The notes below the pieces were generated by a model. The model did not search any database. It was not told the DNA's origin and worked only from the letters and a program-made list of their open reading frames with translations. Position numbers and translations under genes: made by a program. From Bacteroidota bacterium (GTDB lineage Bacteria > Bacteroidota > Bacteroidia > Chitinophagales > Chitinophagaceae): DNA of 47,939 nt. Below are positions 1 to 8,215 of this stretch, piece after piece. The stretch spans positions 1 through 47,939 of the forward strand of contig JAFAEW010000044.1 in NCBI GenBank assembly GCA_023423835.1. Reading direction: 5' to 3'. Numbering within the stretch: position 1 is the first letter of the stretch; the number at the start of each line of letters is the position of its first letter.

Positions 1-50
1 TTTGCATGGTGTTTGTCTTATCTAAAACAATAAATAAAAAATGACAGCAT

Positions 51-494
51 ATGAAAACACTGGTAATGGCAATAGCCTTTCTCTTAACAGCAGGAATGGT
101 AAGTGCGCAATTAAGAAAAGTTCCCGCAGAAGTAACGGATGCATTTAAAGCGAAATATCCGGATGCCCGACAGGTTGAATGGAAAGATAAGTTAACACGT
201 TTTGATGTCGATTTTGTGAGCAACAACCTGCAATCGACTGCAAGCTTTTCCAATGACGGCAAATGGCAGAAAACCGAGCAGAAAATGGAATTTGAAAACC
301 TGCCGGCAGCTGTAAAAGATGGATTCAACAAAAGTAAATACAACGACTGGACTCCGGGTTCCGTGACGAAAATCTCTTCCGCTGATGAGGGCATTCAGTA
401 CAAGGTGTATGCAGAGAAAAGCTCGATAGTACAGAAGAAGTTTCTGTATTTCAACGAACAGGGACAGTTGATAAAAGACACGCCGGGTATTTAA
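51..494 (+). CDS. Secreted PepSY-like (BLIP-fold) protein
   Basis: A 147-residue exported protein. Residues 1-19 form a clear Sec signal peptide (basic start, hydrophobic core, cleavage after VSA before Gln20). The mature part holds two copies of a short unit that begins with a helix and runs into strands: 'VTDAFKAKYPDARQVEW' near residue 28 and 'LPAAVKDGFNKSKYNDW' near residue 83. This pattern is typical of the putative beta-lactamase-inhibitor-like, PepSY-like family (PF11396) that is common in Bacteroidota. Its biochemical role is unknown; related proteins are periplasmic. The ATG at 51 follows an A-rich leader without Shine-Dalgarno. It converges with the EnvC-like gene, with only two bases between the stop codons and no visible terminator. 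Family assignment is by eye. Confidence 0.8.
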   Translation: MKTLVMAIAFLLTAGMVSAQLRKVPAEVTDAFKAKYPDARQVEWKDKLTRFDVDFVSNNLQSTASFSNDGKWQKTEQKMEFENLPAAVKDGFNKSKYNDWTPGSVTKISSADEGIQYKVYAEKSSIVQKKFLYFNEQGQLIKDTPGI

Positions 495-496
495 CG

Positions 497-1885
497 TTAC
501 CTCGATTTCAACCATTTCTCGGGGTCAAGATTCTCATTTTTATCGTTACTCACCATAAAGATGACAAGGCCGTCGCCATTGACGCCAAGCGCGGCATTTC
601 CAAGAGCGCGGCCTGCCTTGACTTCCTGACCCTTTTCAACGCCAACATTGGTTAATCCGCTATAGGCTGTAAAATATTTTCCGTGACGGATAACCACTGT
701 CTGTCCGCTGCCGAGGTCAAATATGGCTGAAACCACGCCGTCAGCCACCGATTTCACCTGCGATCCCACCGGAAGGGAGATTTCTATTCCCGGCATGTCG
801 CCCTTTAACTTTGTACCCGGAATCTGGTAGGGACCGAAATGGGTTGATACGAATCCCTGATCGGCCGGCCAGCGCAGATTTCCCCTGTTCTTCTCAAAAT
901 TGATGGACACATTTGCTTCCTCTTTTGTAGATTCAAAGGGACTGTAACTCCGGTTTCCGCGGTCAAGCACAACTGCCTTATTTGATTCGGACAGCTTTAC
1001 TGGTTCTTCCTTTTCCGGAGCTTTACTATTTGTTGTAGGGGCAGAAGCGGTGTTGGCGCCGGAAGCTTCGTTAGCGGCAGCCAGCTTTTCAGCAGCCAAT
1101 CTTCGCTGACGCTCTTCTTCCCTGATCTTTGCCAGTCTTTCCGCCTCTTTCTTTTTCGCCGCTTCAATTTCTCTTTTGATTACCGCCTGCAGTGCTACCT
1201 CTAATCGCTGCCTTGTTTTTTCCTTTGCCTTCAACTGTGCAGCAATTTCTGATTCCTTCCCTTTTAATTCGTTTACTACCTGATCTTTTTCTTTTTTATC
1301 ATCTTCGAGTACGGAAAGCTGTTTTCCCTGTTCCTGGAGCGACGATGCCTTTTCCTTTTTGTTACGGCTTAATTCGTCGATTTGCTGTTGCAATAACTGC
1401 TGGGTTTTGAGAATGTTTTCAACCTGTGTTTCCCGGTATTGGCGATAGCTTCTTAGATATGCTACTCTTTTGATCGCATCATTGAAGGAGGAAGCCGAAA
1501 AAAGAAAATTCAGATAATCGTAATTACTACGGTTCTTATATGCAAACATCAGGCTTTTCGCATACATCTCCTTAAGCGTATCGTATTCCTTTTTGTAGCG
1601 GTTAATCTGTAATTGGTTGCGATAAATGTCATCGTTTAACCGGGACAGATCTTTATTGATACTTCTGATCAATTCCTGCCTTGCCTGAAGTTTTCTCTGT
1701 ACCAACGCAAGTTGTCCCAACGACTGCTTTTTGTTTTTCTTGATTTCATTCAGGGTAGAATTGAGTGAAGCTATTTCACTAAGCAATTCCTTTTGTTTTT
1801 TCTGGATCTCTTCTTTTGTTTCCTGGGAAAACCCGCCGACAGCAAAAGAAAAAGCCAGTACCAATAAGATCAGTTTTCTCATCAT
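497..1885 (-). CDS. EnvC-like murein hydrolase activator, coiled coil plus degenerate LytM/M23 domain
   Basis: Signal peptide (ending near GGFSQ), then a long coiled coil rich in Lys, Glu and Gln (about residues 20-270), a Ser/Ala/Thr-rich linker, and a C-terminal LytM/peptidase-M23 fold (about 335-462). This is the layout of EnvC, which activates periplasmic amidases during cell separation. The metal ligands of active M23 enzymes are not there: the HxGxD element reads MPGIEI, the HL after the central strand reads SGL, and the final HxH reads IFM. EnvC itself is likewise inactive and acts as a regulator. The ATG at 1885 (or the adjacent 1882) is preferred over an upstream in-frame start because the signal peptide begins there. 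It is the last gene of the ispF-dut-DUF4292 group. Confidence 0.85.
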   Translation of the reverse strand: MMRKLILLVLAFSFAVGGFSQETKEEIQKKQKELLSEIASLNSTLNEIKKNKKQSLGQLALVQRKLQARQELIRSINKDLSRLNDDIYRNQLQINRYKKEYDTLKEMYAKSLMFAYKNRSNYDYLNFLFSASSFNDAIKRVAYLRSYRQYRETQVENILKTQQLLQQQIDELSRNKKEKASSLQEQGKQLSVLEDDKKEKDQVVNELKGKESEIAAQLKAKEKTRQRLEVALQAVIKREIEAAKKKEAERLAKIREEERQRRLAAEKLAAANEASGANTASAPTTNSKAPEKEEPVKLSESNKAVVLDRGNRSYSPFESTKEEANVSINFEKNRGNLRWPADQGFVSTHFGPYQIPGTKLKGDMPGIEISLPVGSQVKSVADGVVSAIFDLGSGQTVVIRHGKYFTAYSGLTNVGVEKGQEVKAGRALGNAALGVNGDGLVIFMVSNDKNENLDPEKWLKSR

Positions 1886-1933
1886 CGAAAATATTACAGG
1901 TGGCACTAAGGTAACGGAATTGAAAATGGAATA

Positions 1934-2737
1934 TTATTGCTGTGTATAATTTTTAGGAATATTGAAAGGATAATCCTGCTGCTTGCCAAAATTGTACGAC
2001 CGGAATACCAGTTCTATATCAAGTTTTGATTTTTCCGACACGGTAATTTTTCGGGAGAGGGGGAAATAGAAGGAACCGGTATTTTCGTAATCGTCAAGTG
2101 TAACATCGGCCGTGCGGTTTCTGGTGCTGTCGAGATCGTCTAATTTGCTGTGTGTTACCAGCAAATTGTCGAAAGACACTGTGAGAAGATTTTTAAAAAT
2201 TTCTCCCTTCATCAGAATCATCCAACCATTTTCCGTCGTTTTATAGCTTACGATGTTACTATCGAGAAAGATTGGATTTCCAATCAGCAAATCCTGAAGA
2301 TCATAAAAACCCAACGGAACTTTTGTAAGTTCCTGCAGGTACGCAATACTCCTGTACTGTACGGTTTTGTTGAGTTTATTGATCAACACAACGCTGTCCG
2401 GCGTTACCATTACCCTCACGCCTTCTATTCCGAGCGCACCGGTAATAGATACCCAAATGATGCTATCCTTTTTCATGCGGAGATAGGCCGTTGCCTGGTT
2501 TTCTTCCTCTTTTCCTTTGTATGACAGCCGCATCTTGGCGTTGAAAGTAGTGAAGTCGATCTTGTTATCCCTGACTTTTTGAACGACGTCTTCGGCCATC
2601 GTCATTGAATCAACACCGGTTTTTATGGCAGCTGTATCCTTTTTATTGATGGCCGTTTCGATCTTTTGAACTTTTTTTGCGGGGCGGCAATTGACGAAAG
2701 CAACCGCGATGATTAAAAAAAACAAGAGATTTTTCAT
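1934..2737 (-). CDS. DUF4292 family lipoprotein, LolB-like
   Basis: A 267-residue lipoprotein: hydrophobic leader and lipobox ending VNC, with Cys17 as the predicted lipidated residue. The body matches DUF4292, a Bacteroidota family. The order of features recalls LolB, the outer-membrane lipoprotein acceptor: a strand 'FTTFNAKMRLSYKG', then 'YLRMKKDSIIWVSI', a 'GALGIEGVRV' segment that resembles the GPLGIG of LolB, and 'VPLGFYDLQDLLIGNP' where LolB has its WPVP...W..G helix. The gene starts 5 bases after dut and is followed 48 bases later by the EnvC-like gene, so it is very probably cotranscribed with envelope and housekeeping genes. The DUF4292 call is firm; the LolB role is inference. Confidence 0.85.
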   Translation of the reverse strand: MKNLLFFLIIAVAFVNCRPAKKVQKIETAINKKDTAAIKTGVDSMTMAEDVVQKVRDNKIDFTTFNAKMRLSYKGKEEENQATAYLRMKKDSIIWVSITGALGIEGVRVMVTPDSVVLINKLNKTVQYRSIAYLQELTKVPLGFYDLQDLLIGNPIFLDSNIVSYKTTENGWMILMKGEIFKNLLTVSFDNLLVTHSKLDDLDSTRNRTADVTLDDYENTGSFYFPLSRKITVSEKSKLDIELVFRSYNFGKQQDYPFNIPKNYTQQ

Positions 2738-2742
2738 AATAG

Positions 2743-3186
2743 CTATTTATTACCGGTATGTCCAAAACCGCCCGATCCCCTTTCTGTTCCGCCGATTGAA
2801 TTCACCGGCTGCCACTCAACTTTAGAAACAACAGAAATAATCATTTGTGCGATCCGGTCTCCCGGTTGAATTTTTTGAACTTCTTCTGAGAGATTAATCA
2901 ACAATACTTTTATTTCTCCTCTGTAATCAGCATCAATTGTGCCCGGACTGTTGAGGCATGTAATTCCCATTTTCAACGCCATTCCGCTCCTTGGTCTGAT
3001 TTGCGCCTCATAACCGGCCGGCAATTCAAGGAATAATCCTGTGGGTATCAGCCTTCGCTCCATTGGCTTTAAAGACAACGCTTCACCAAGATCGGCCCGA
3101 AGATCCATTCCTGCGGACAATGGTGTTTCATAAGCAGGAAGCAGGTTTTTGGACCTGTTAATTACCCTAACATTTATTCTATCCAT
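2743..3186 (-). CDS. dut: dUTP diphosphatase
   Basis: Trimeric dUTPase, which hydrolyses dUTP to dUMP and pyrophosphate, keeping uracil out of DNA and supplying dUMP for thymidylate synthesis. All five family motifs are present in order: AGMDLRAD, PRSGMALKMG, GTIDADYRGEI, GDRIAQMI and, at the C-terminus, RGSGGFGHTG. The reading frame is open further upstream, but the ATG at 3186 gives the usual length (147 residues) and starts 10 bases after the ispF stop, whereas the longer version would overlap ispF. Middle gene of a tight minus-strand operon. Confidence 0.96.
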   Translation of the reverse strand: MDRINVRVINRSKNLLPAYETPLSAGMDLRADLGEALSLKPMERRLIPTGLFLELPAGYEAQIRPRSGMALKMGITCLNSPGTIDADYRGEIKVLLINLSEEVQKIQPGDRIAQMIISVVSKVEWQPVNSIGGTERGSGGFGHTGNK

Positions 3187-3196
3187 CCAAAAATCT

Positions 3197-3676
3197 TTAT
3201 TCTGATTGCAGTAATACGGTTGCATAAGCCATAATGCCTTCTTCTCTTCCCACAAATCCCATTTGCTCGGCCGTAGTAGCCTTGATAGAAATATCTTTCA
3301 CGCTGATTTGCAATACGCCGGCAATTGCCGTTCTCATTTCATCAATAAACTCTCTCAAACGCGGTCTTTGCAGACAAACGACAGAATCAATATTGACAAT
3401 CGAATAGCTTTCATTTTTGACGAGTGCGTAGGTTCGGTTCAGAAGAATTTTACTATCTATTCCCTTAAATTCTGCTGCCGTGTCAGGAAAATGCAGGCCA
3501 ATATCGCCCAGGCCGCAAGCACCGAGTAGAGCATCGCAAATGGCGTGCAGCAAAACATCTGCGTCGCTGTGACCAACTGCGCCTTTTGAATGCGGAATTT
3601 TTATTCCGCCGATCCACAAATCATATCCTTCTTCAAGCCGGTGAAAGTCGACACCAATTCCGGTTCTTAACTTCAT
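3197..3676 (-). CDS. ispF: 2-C-methyl-D-erythritol 2,4-cyclodiphosphate synthase
   Basis: IspF closes the cyclodiphosphate ring in the MEP (non-mevalonate) isoprenoid pathway. The 159-residue length is normal. The metal ligands are seen at Asp10 and His12 (GVDFHRL) and His44 (GHSDADVLLHAICDAL); the family's DIGLHFPDT segment and a C-terminal 'KATTAEQMGFVGREEGI' element are also intact. It is the first gene of the operon ispF-dut-DUF4292-EnvC-like. I see no good TAnnTTTG promoter directly upstream. Confidence 0.97.
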   Translation of the reverse strand: MKLRTGIGVDFHRLEEGYDLWIGGIKIPHSKGAVGHSDADVLLHAICDALLGACGLGDIGLHFPDTAAEFKGIDSKILLNRTYALVKNESYSIVNIDSVVCLQRPRLREFIDEMRTAIAGVLQISVKDISIKATTAEQMGFVGREEGIMAYATVLLQSE

Positions 3677-3740
3677 ATTGTAGGTTGACAGGTTAATAAA
3701 GCTGCGAATTTATCAATAAAAAGAAAGAAGGAATCATTAT

Positions 3741-3775
3741 TCCTCAAAAAGAAAAAGACGGCTTTAAAACCGTCT
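3741..3775 (-). terminator. Intrinsic terminator after the M20 dipeptidase gene
   Basis: Read on the minus strand: AGACGG, an 8-base loop region, CCGTCT, then a T-rich run. The stem can extend by a G-T and A-T pairs. It lies about 17 bases beyond the stop codon of the dipeptidase gene. Confidence 0.8.
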
Positions 3776-3791
3776 CTTCCAATCAGTTGCA

Positions 3792-5171
3792 CTATTGCTT
3801 ATTTTCCTTCATCTCCGAAAAATATTTATGGAAATAAGGAATCGTTTCTATTCCCTTATAAAAATTTTCGACGCCATACTTTTCGTTGGGACTGTGTAAA
3901 TTATCACTGTCGAGTCCGAACCCGAGAAAGACCACTTTGCATCCCAGTTCCGATTCAAATAAAGCAGTGATCGGAATACTGCCACCGCCGCGAACCGGAA
4001 TCGGTTTTTTCCCAAAAGTTTTTTCAATTGCTTTGGATGCTGCCTGGTATTCGATGCTGTCAACCGGTGTCATATAAGGATCACCGCCATGATACTTTAT
4101 AATATTTATTGTAACGGACTTTGGTGCAATCTTTTTCAAATGTTCGACAACGAGATCTGTGATTTGATCATGTTGCTGATCGGGAACAAGCCGGCAACTG
4201 ATCTTTGCGAATGCCTTTGAAGGCAAAACGGTTTTCGAACCTTCTCCCGTATATCCACCCCAGATACCATTAATTTCAAGTGTGGGCCTGATGCCGGTTC
4301 TTTCATTGGTGGAAAATCCTTTTTCTCCCCATAATTCATTTACACCCAAATCCTTTTTATACGCTTCCTCATCGTACGGAGCTTTTGCTAATGCCGCTCT
4401 TTCCTCAGCATTTGCTTCCACAACATCGTCGTAAAATCCCGGAATGGTAACTTTATTGTTTTCATCATGGAGGCTTGCGATCATTTCGCATAGAATTGTG
4501 ATCGGATTTGCCACAGCACCGCCATATACGCCACTATGTAAATCGCGGTTAGCACCGGTTACTTCCAACTGGATATAACTCAATCCTCTTACGCCAACGT
4601 CTATACTCGGATCTTCCATAGAGAGCATGGCCGTATCACTGATCAAAATAACATCGGCATGCAAAAGATCTTTATGGCCTTTTACGAAATCACCGAGATT
4701 TTCTGATCCTATCTCTTCCTCTCCCTCTATGATGAATTTTAGATTTACCGGATTTGTATTTGTTTTGTCGAGAATTTCCAACGCTTTTACGTGCATATAA
4801 AATTGTCCTTTATCATCGGCAGATCCACGGGCGTAAATCTTTCCGTCCTTTATTACCGGTTCAAAGGGAGGACTGTTCCAAAGATCAAGCGGATCGGGCG
4901 GCTGCACATCATAATGTCCGTAAACCAAAACCGTTGGTTTAGAGGGATCAACCATTTTATCAGCATAAACTACCGGATAACCATTGGTTTGAAAAATCTC
5001 TGCTCTGTCGGCCCCGGCTGCCAGAAAGCTTTGTTTTACTGCCTCAGCGCAGGCGTGCATATCGCCTTTGTGTTCACTTCTGGCACTCACGCTTGGGATT
5101 TTTAATAAGGATATTAATTCATCTAAAAACCGGTCCTTATTCTTTTCCAGGTATTCTTTCCAAATCTCCAT
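3792..5171 (-). CDS. M20 family dipeptidase (CNDP/PepV-like)
   Basis: A 459-residue zinc peptidase of family M20, probably a cytosolic dipeptidase. Metal and catalytic elements are present: YGHYDVQP (His86, Asp88), ARGSADDKGQ (bridging Asp119), EGEEEIGS (Glu151-153, with general base and ligand), and a C-terminal 'NLHSPNEKY' His. The dimerisation ('lid') domain lies between about 195 and 350. It has no signal peptide. The start ATG gives the normal N-terminus for the family. It is flanked by intrinsic terminators on both sides and appears monocistronic. The exact dipeptide substrate cannot be read from the sequence. Confidence 0.93.
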   Translation of the reverse strand: MEIWKEYLEKNKDRFLDELISLLKIPSVSARSEHKGDMHACAEAVKQSFLAAGADRAEIFQTNGYPVVYADKMVDPSKPTVLVYGHYDVQPPDPLDLWNSPPFEPVIKDGKIYARGSADDKGQFYMHVKALEILDKTNTNPVNLKFIIEGEEEIGSENLGDFVKGHKDLLHADVILISDTAMLSMEDPSIDVGVRGLSYIQLEVTGANRDLHSGVYGGAVANPITILCEMIASLHDENNKVTIPGFYDDVVEANAEERAALAKAPYDEEAYKKDLGVNELWGEKGFSTNERTGIRPTLEINGIWGGYTGEGSKTVLPSKAFAKISCRLVPDQQHDQITDLVVEHLKKIAPKSVTINIIKYHGGDPYMTPVDSIEYQAASKAIEKTFGKKPIPVRGGGSIPITALFESELGCKVVFLGFGLDSDNLHSPNEKYGVENFYKGIETIPYFHKYFSEMKENKQ

Positions 5172-5275
5172 AAAGTTATTTTTTAAAGAAGTTGATATTT
5201 AATAATCACGAATGTAACTGATTTTTAAAAGACGGAAAGCAGAAATCGCATGTTGTTAGATTAGGAATCCAAAAA

Positions 5276-5305
5276 CGAAAAAAGGAGCAGACCAAGATCC
5301 GCTCC
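5276..5305 (-). terminator. Intrinsic terminator after the T9SS protein gene
   Basis: On the minus strand GGAGCGGA pairs with TCTGCTCC (8 bp, one G-T pair) around a 6-base loop and is followed by six T. It lies 26 bases beyond the stop codon of the gene at 5331-6677. Confidence 0.85.
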
Positions 5306-5330
5306 TTTCCTTTAAAACAGTTGAAAAAAA

Positions 5331-6677
5331 TTAGTGTTTTACAACCTTAAATACTGATTGTTCACTTCCTGCAGTGATCTTCAGAATATAAAGACCCGCC
5401 TGAAGGTTTGCTGTATTGTTTAATACGATTCTGTTTGCATTTGCATTGTAATTAGCAGGAGCCAATTGTGCTACCAGTGCACCCTGTATATTGTAAACTG
5501 CGAAAGATACTTTTTCAGAAGATGCGAGGTTCAACTGAATAGTCAATGCGCCGGTGAAAGGATTTGCAAAGGTTACATCAGAAATAATTGAACCTGATTT
5601 TACAGAAATGATTCTTGAAAAAGTGCTGCTGCCATCGGCGTTAACCTGTCTCAGGCGATATTGAACTACAGATGCATTGTTGAATGCGTTTTTGTCAACA
5701 AAGTTGTATTCGATATCCTTAAGATTGTTAACAGCTTTTACAGTGCCTACTGCCACAAATTTATTGTTGTTGTCTGCGCGCTCAATAACATAAGAATCCA
5801 TTGAATATTCTGCCGTAACTTTCCAGTTGAGCGTAACATTTTGTGCGTTGCGATTCGCGTTGAACGAAAGCAATTGAACCGGCATTACTGCACAACCTGT
5901 AACGATGTTGCTCATCATAGGGAACATATAAAGCGTGGTTTTGAAACTGCTGTCGCCGCTGTATAATTCTTCATGACTGTGCCATTGGCCGTCGTTTGTC
6001 ATTGTCCATGCAGTATTAACATTTACAATGTCGTTGCGGGTTCCCGGAATATTAATGCCCGGCTTTGTTTGCCTGTTGATTGTTAACCCGCTGAAGTCTG
6101 CCGAAATGTAGAATTTACCATCTTCAGGAATTTCACCAACCTTATCCATTGGGATCGTAAATAATACCGGTACTTTAGAACCTTTTGGTCCGGATTCAGG
6201 ATATAAGGTTTGATTTACCCTCTGTACGCTGTCGATCACGTAACCATATCTTACAGTTCCTCTTGTGATTTCTTCACCCGGTTTTCCGTTATCGTCTCTC
6301 AATACTTTCAGGATGATATTCTTATCCAATTCAGATGAAACCGGAGAATATGCAAAATTGAACGCAACCCGAACGGCAGAAATATAGGGCATTCTAGCGG
6401 TCGCTGACAGGTCGAAGAAATTCGCTTTCTGAAGATCGCCGAAATAGCTTGTACCGTTGTAAAAACCCTGAACTGTTGAATCTTCCTCTGTGAATTTATA
6501 GAGATGTCTTCTCCATTTTGGATGAATCGGATAATTGATCGTGTCGCAATCACCGGTTGTGTTTCCAAATGAAGGCACATCGTAGATCTCTTCCGATGAT
6601 GTTGTTTGAGCGTTAGTCGTAGTCGAAAGCAGGGCAAAAAAGGCAGCAATGCCTAAGCCAATGTAAAGTTTTCTCAT
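5331..6677 (-). CDS. Secreted protein with C-terminal T9SS type A sorting domain
   Basis: A 448-residue exported protein. The N-terminus has a signal peptide ending TTNAQ. The central region (about 25-270) is beta-rich and not a family I recognise. From about 265 ('MPVQLLSFNAN...VTLNWKVTAEYSMDSYVIERADN') it carries the fibronectin-like linker that often precedes T9SS sorting domains. The last 80 residues form the sorting domain itself ('LQAGLYILKITAGSEQSVFKVVKH'). It should cross the outer membrane through the type IX system and be released or anchored at the surface. Its own function is unknown. Confidence 0.88.
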   Translation of the reverse strand: MRKLYIGLGIAAFFALLSTTTNAQTTSSEEIYDVPSFGNTTGDCDTINYPIHPKWRRHLYKFTEEDSTVQGFYNGTSYFGDLQKANFFDLSATARMPYISAVRVAFNFAYSPVSSELDKNIILKVLRDDNGKPGEEITRGTVRYGYVIDSVQRVNQTLYPESGPKGSKVPVLFTIPMDKVGEIPEDGKFYISADFSGLTINRQTKPGINIPGTRNDIVNVNTAWTMTNDGQWHSHEELYSGDSSFKTTLYMFPMMSNIVTGCAVMPVQLLSFNANRNAQNVTLNWKVTAEYSMDSYVIERADNNNKFVAVGTVKAVNNLKDIEYNFVDKNAFNNASVVQYRLRQVNADGSSTFSRIISVKSGSIISDVTFANPFTGALTIQLNLASSEKVSFAVYNIQGALVAQLAPANYNANANRIVLNNTANLQAGLYILKITAGSEQSVFKVVKH

Positions 6678-7003
6678 TGTTATTTTGATTTTACGTTTGA
6701 ATGTTGTAAAGTAGCGAATAGCCTGTAACCTTCGAATTGAAGTAAAGTCTTTTAAAATTATTTTGGTTTAAAAATAAAATTCTCAGTTAGCCAGGTATTG
6801 TACAGTCAATTTACTGTAAAAGTAGTAAGTATTTTTTCAACACCAAATTATTTTTGCCTACAGACCTTAAAATTCCATTATAATCGCGTATAGTATTAAA
6901 ACGGACTATAAACAGGCGGAGTATCAATACAAGCTTTTTGTGTATTGGTTGTCAATAAATCTTAATTTTGCCGTCCTGATTTTTTGAATAAGATTTTTAA
7001 TTT
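6678..7003. other. Gene-free stretch between divergent genes
   Basis: About 325 bases of AT-rich sequence between the start codons of the divergent genes at 6677 (minus) and 7004 (plus). I see no convincing coding frame. A Bacteroidota-type promoter for the rightward gene lies at 6937-6970. Confidence 0.7.
6937..6970 (+). promoter_or_regulatory. Bacteroidota-type promoter for the 88-residue protein gene
   Basis: TTTG at 6937-6940, a 22-base spacer and TAATTTTG at 6963-6970, which matches the -33/-7 consensus (TTTG and TAnnTTTG). The ATG follows 33 bases after the -7 element. Confidence 0.6.
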
Positions 7004-7270
7004 ATGAAAATACACTTTGTAAGAAATGTGCAGTTTACCAAAATGGTAAAAGCAAACGGGCGGTTGAAGGAATTCAATTTCAGAAAGGTAAAAAAGGACG
7101 AGCAGGAATTGTTTACAGTAGATGTGAGTGATGACCGCGGAAACCGGATCATTTTTTCTATGGAGAAAGCGGATGGCCAATGGAAGATAAAAGAAGAAAA
7201 CCTACCCGATTGGGTAATGGAAAATGAGAATAAACTCGGTGAGCTTATTCAGGAGGAAGGCGAAGGCTGA
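7004..7270 (+). CDS. Small conserved-looking protein of unknown function
   Basis: An 88-residue soluble protein without signal peptide or membrane segment. It alternates short basic and acidic stretches ('RLKEFNFRKVKKDEQELFTVDVSDDRGNRIIF', shown here only in part by its key residues) and ends in an acidic helix. The amino acid composition and a matching promoter upstream suggest a real gene. I do not recognise the family; the strand-rich middle followed by an acidic helix gives no functional clue. Confidence 0.7.
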   Translation: MKIHFVRNVQFTKMVKANGRLKEFNFRKVKKDEQELFTVDVSDDRGNRIIFSMEKADGQWKIKEENLPDWVMENENKLGELIQEEGEG

Positions 7271-7294
7271 CCGTTCTACATTACTTTTTGCCCG

Positions 7295-7495
7295 TCACGC
7301 AATACTGTTTTTGTCTGCGTTTAGTTTCACACTTTCCTCTTCGTCGAGGTCATCATTCGGACTGTGGACACTGAGATCTGCATCTTCAGATATATCTTTT
7401 TCGGCCTGCAAATGAGCATTGAGCACCGTTTTCTTTTGACCGGATCCGGAATCCTGCTGAGGTTGAGCATTCTCTTTATTTTGTTTTTGTTCCAT
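7295..7495 (-). CDS. Small acidic, probably disordered protein
   Basis: A 66-residue, Gln/Asn/Asp/Glu-rich sequence starting MEQKQNKENAQPQQ and containing DDLDEEES. It is strongly hydrophilic and has no domain I recognise. A shorter overlapping frame on the plus strand is rich in Ser, Phe and Leu and looks like a shadow. Composition favours the minus frame, but without homologues this remains tentative. Confidence 0.5.
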   Translation of the reverse strand: MEQKQNKENAQPQQDSGSGQKKTVLNAHLQAEKDISEDADLSVHSPNDDLDEEESVKLNADKNSIA

Positions 7496-7679
7496 GACTT
7501 CAGTTTATTGGATGAAAGAAAACCGTAAAAAATTCGGGTGATTGAAGTTAATACTTTTTCTCCATTTCCTTCCGCTTTGAACCGATTTCGAATATGAAAC
7601 TGAATTGATATTTATATTATCGTGTTAAATAACCTTTTACCGTAGATTTAAATGAAAGACGCGAATTATTTTGCGGGTT

Positions 7680-8144
7680 ATGGGTGACATCCTGATTTAC
7701 ACTTTTCTGTTAAGCATTTCTCCTTTTGGGGAAGCAAGAACCGGCATCCCTTACGCGATTTTAAATGATGTACATTTTATTCCTGCTTTCTTGGTTGGTT
7801 TGCTGGGAAACCTTCTCATATTTCCCGTGTTTATGTTTCTGATCGAACGCTTTAATTCACGGCTATGGCGCTTTCAGAGATACAAAAAGGCGGTAGTCAA
7901 ACTCTCGAGGATGGCCAGGAAATCTGCCGGTCCAAACATCAATAAATATGGTTTTTGGGGATTGATGGTATTTGTGATGATACCATTACCGGGAACGGGT
8001 GCTTATATGGGAACGATTGCGGCAGCCATCTTCAAGATTGAAAGGCGGCTTGCGTTGTACAGCATCAGCATCGGCGTAATTATTTCAAGTGTACTGATGG
8101 CCGTGGGATCGCATTTCGGAAATCTTGGTTTGGAAAAGCTTTAG
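7680..8144 (+). CDS. Small multidrug export protein family (PF06695) membrane protein
   Basis: A 154-residue integral membrane protein with about four membrane segments. Family features: 'SPFGEARTGIPYAI' near the N-terminus, a cytoplasmic basic loop 'RFQRYKKAVVKLSRMARKSAG', and 'GLMVFVMIPLPGTGAYMGTIAAAIF'. These match the Sm_multidrug_ex/COG2426 family. The family name rests on limited data and the transported substrate is unknown. A TTG nine bases upstream is in frame, but the ATG at 7680 is the more natural start. It ends against the nusG cluster with a shared terminator between them. Confidence 0.85.
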   Translation: MGDILIYTFLLSISPFGEARTGIPYAILNDVHFIPAFLVGLLGNLLIFPVFMFLIERFNSRLWRFQRYKKAVVKLSRMARKSAGPNINKYGFWGLMVFVMIPLPGTGAYMGTIAAAIFKIERRLALYSISIGVIISSVLMAVGSHFGNLGLEKL

Positions 8145-8167
8145 GGCGAAAGGACAGGTACTGAAAC

Positions 8168-8202
8168 AAAAAAACCACAGCTTTCACTGCGTTTTTTTTT
8201 TT
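8168..8202. terminator. Possible bidirectional terminator between PF06695 gene and nusG
   Basis: CACAG pairs with CTGCG (one G-T pair) around a 6-base loop, with an A run on the left and an 11-base T run on the right. Both strands therefore end in T. It sits in the 71-base gap between converging genes. The stem is short. Confidence 0.55.
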
Positions 8203-8215
8203 GACTTAGATTCGT

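Noticed and set aside
497..1885. Active M23 endopeptidase
   Set aside because: The metal-binding His and Asp residues are replaced.
7224..7415. Plus-strand frame overlapping the small acidic protein gene
   Set aside because: Overlaps the end of the 88-residue gene and has a Ser/Phe/Leu-rich composition typical of a shadow frame.
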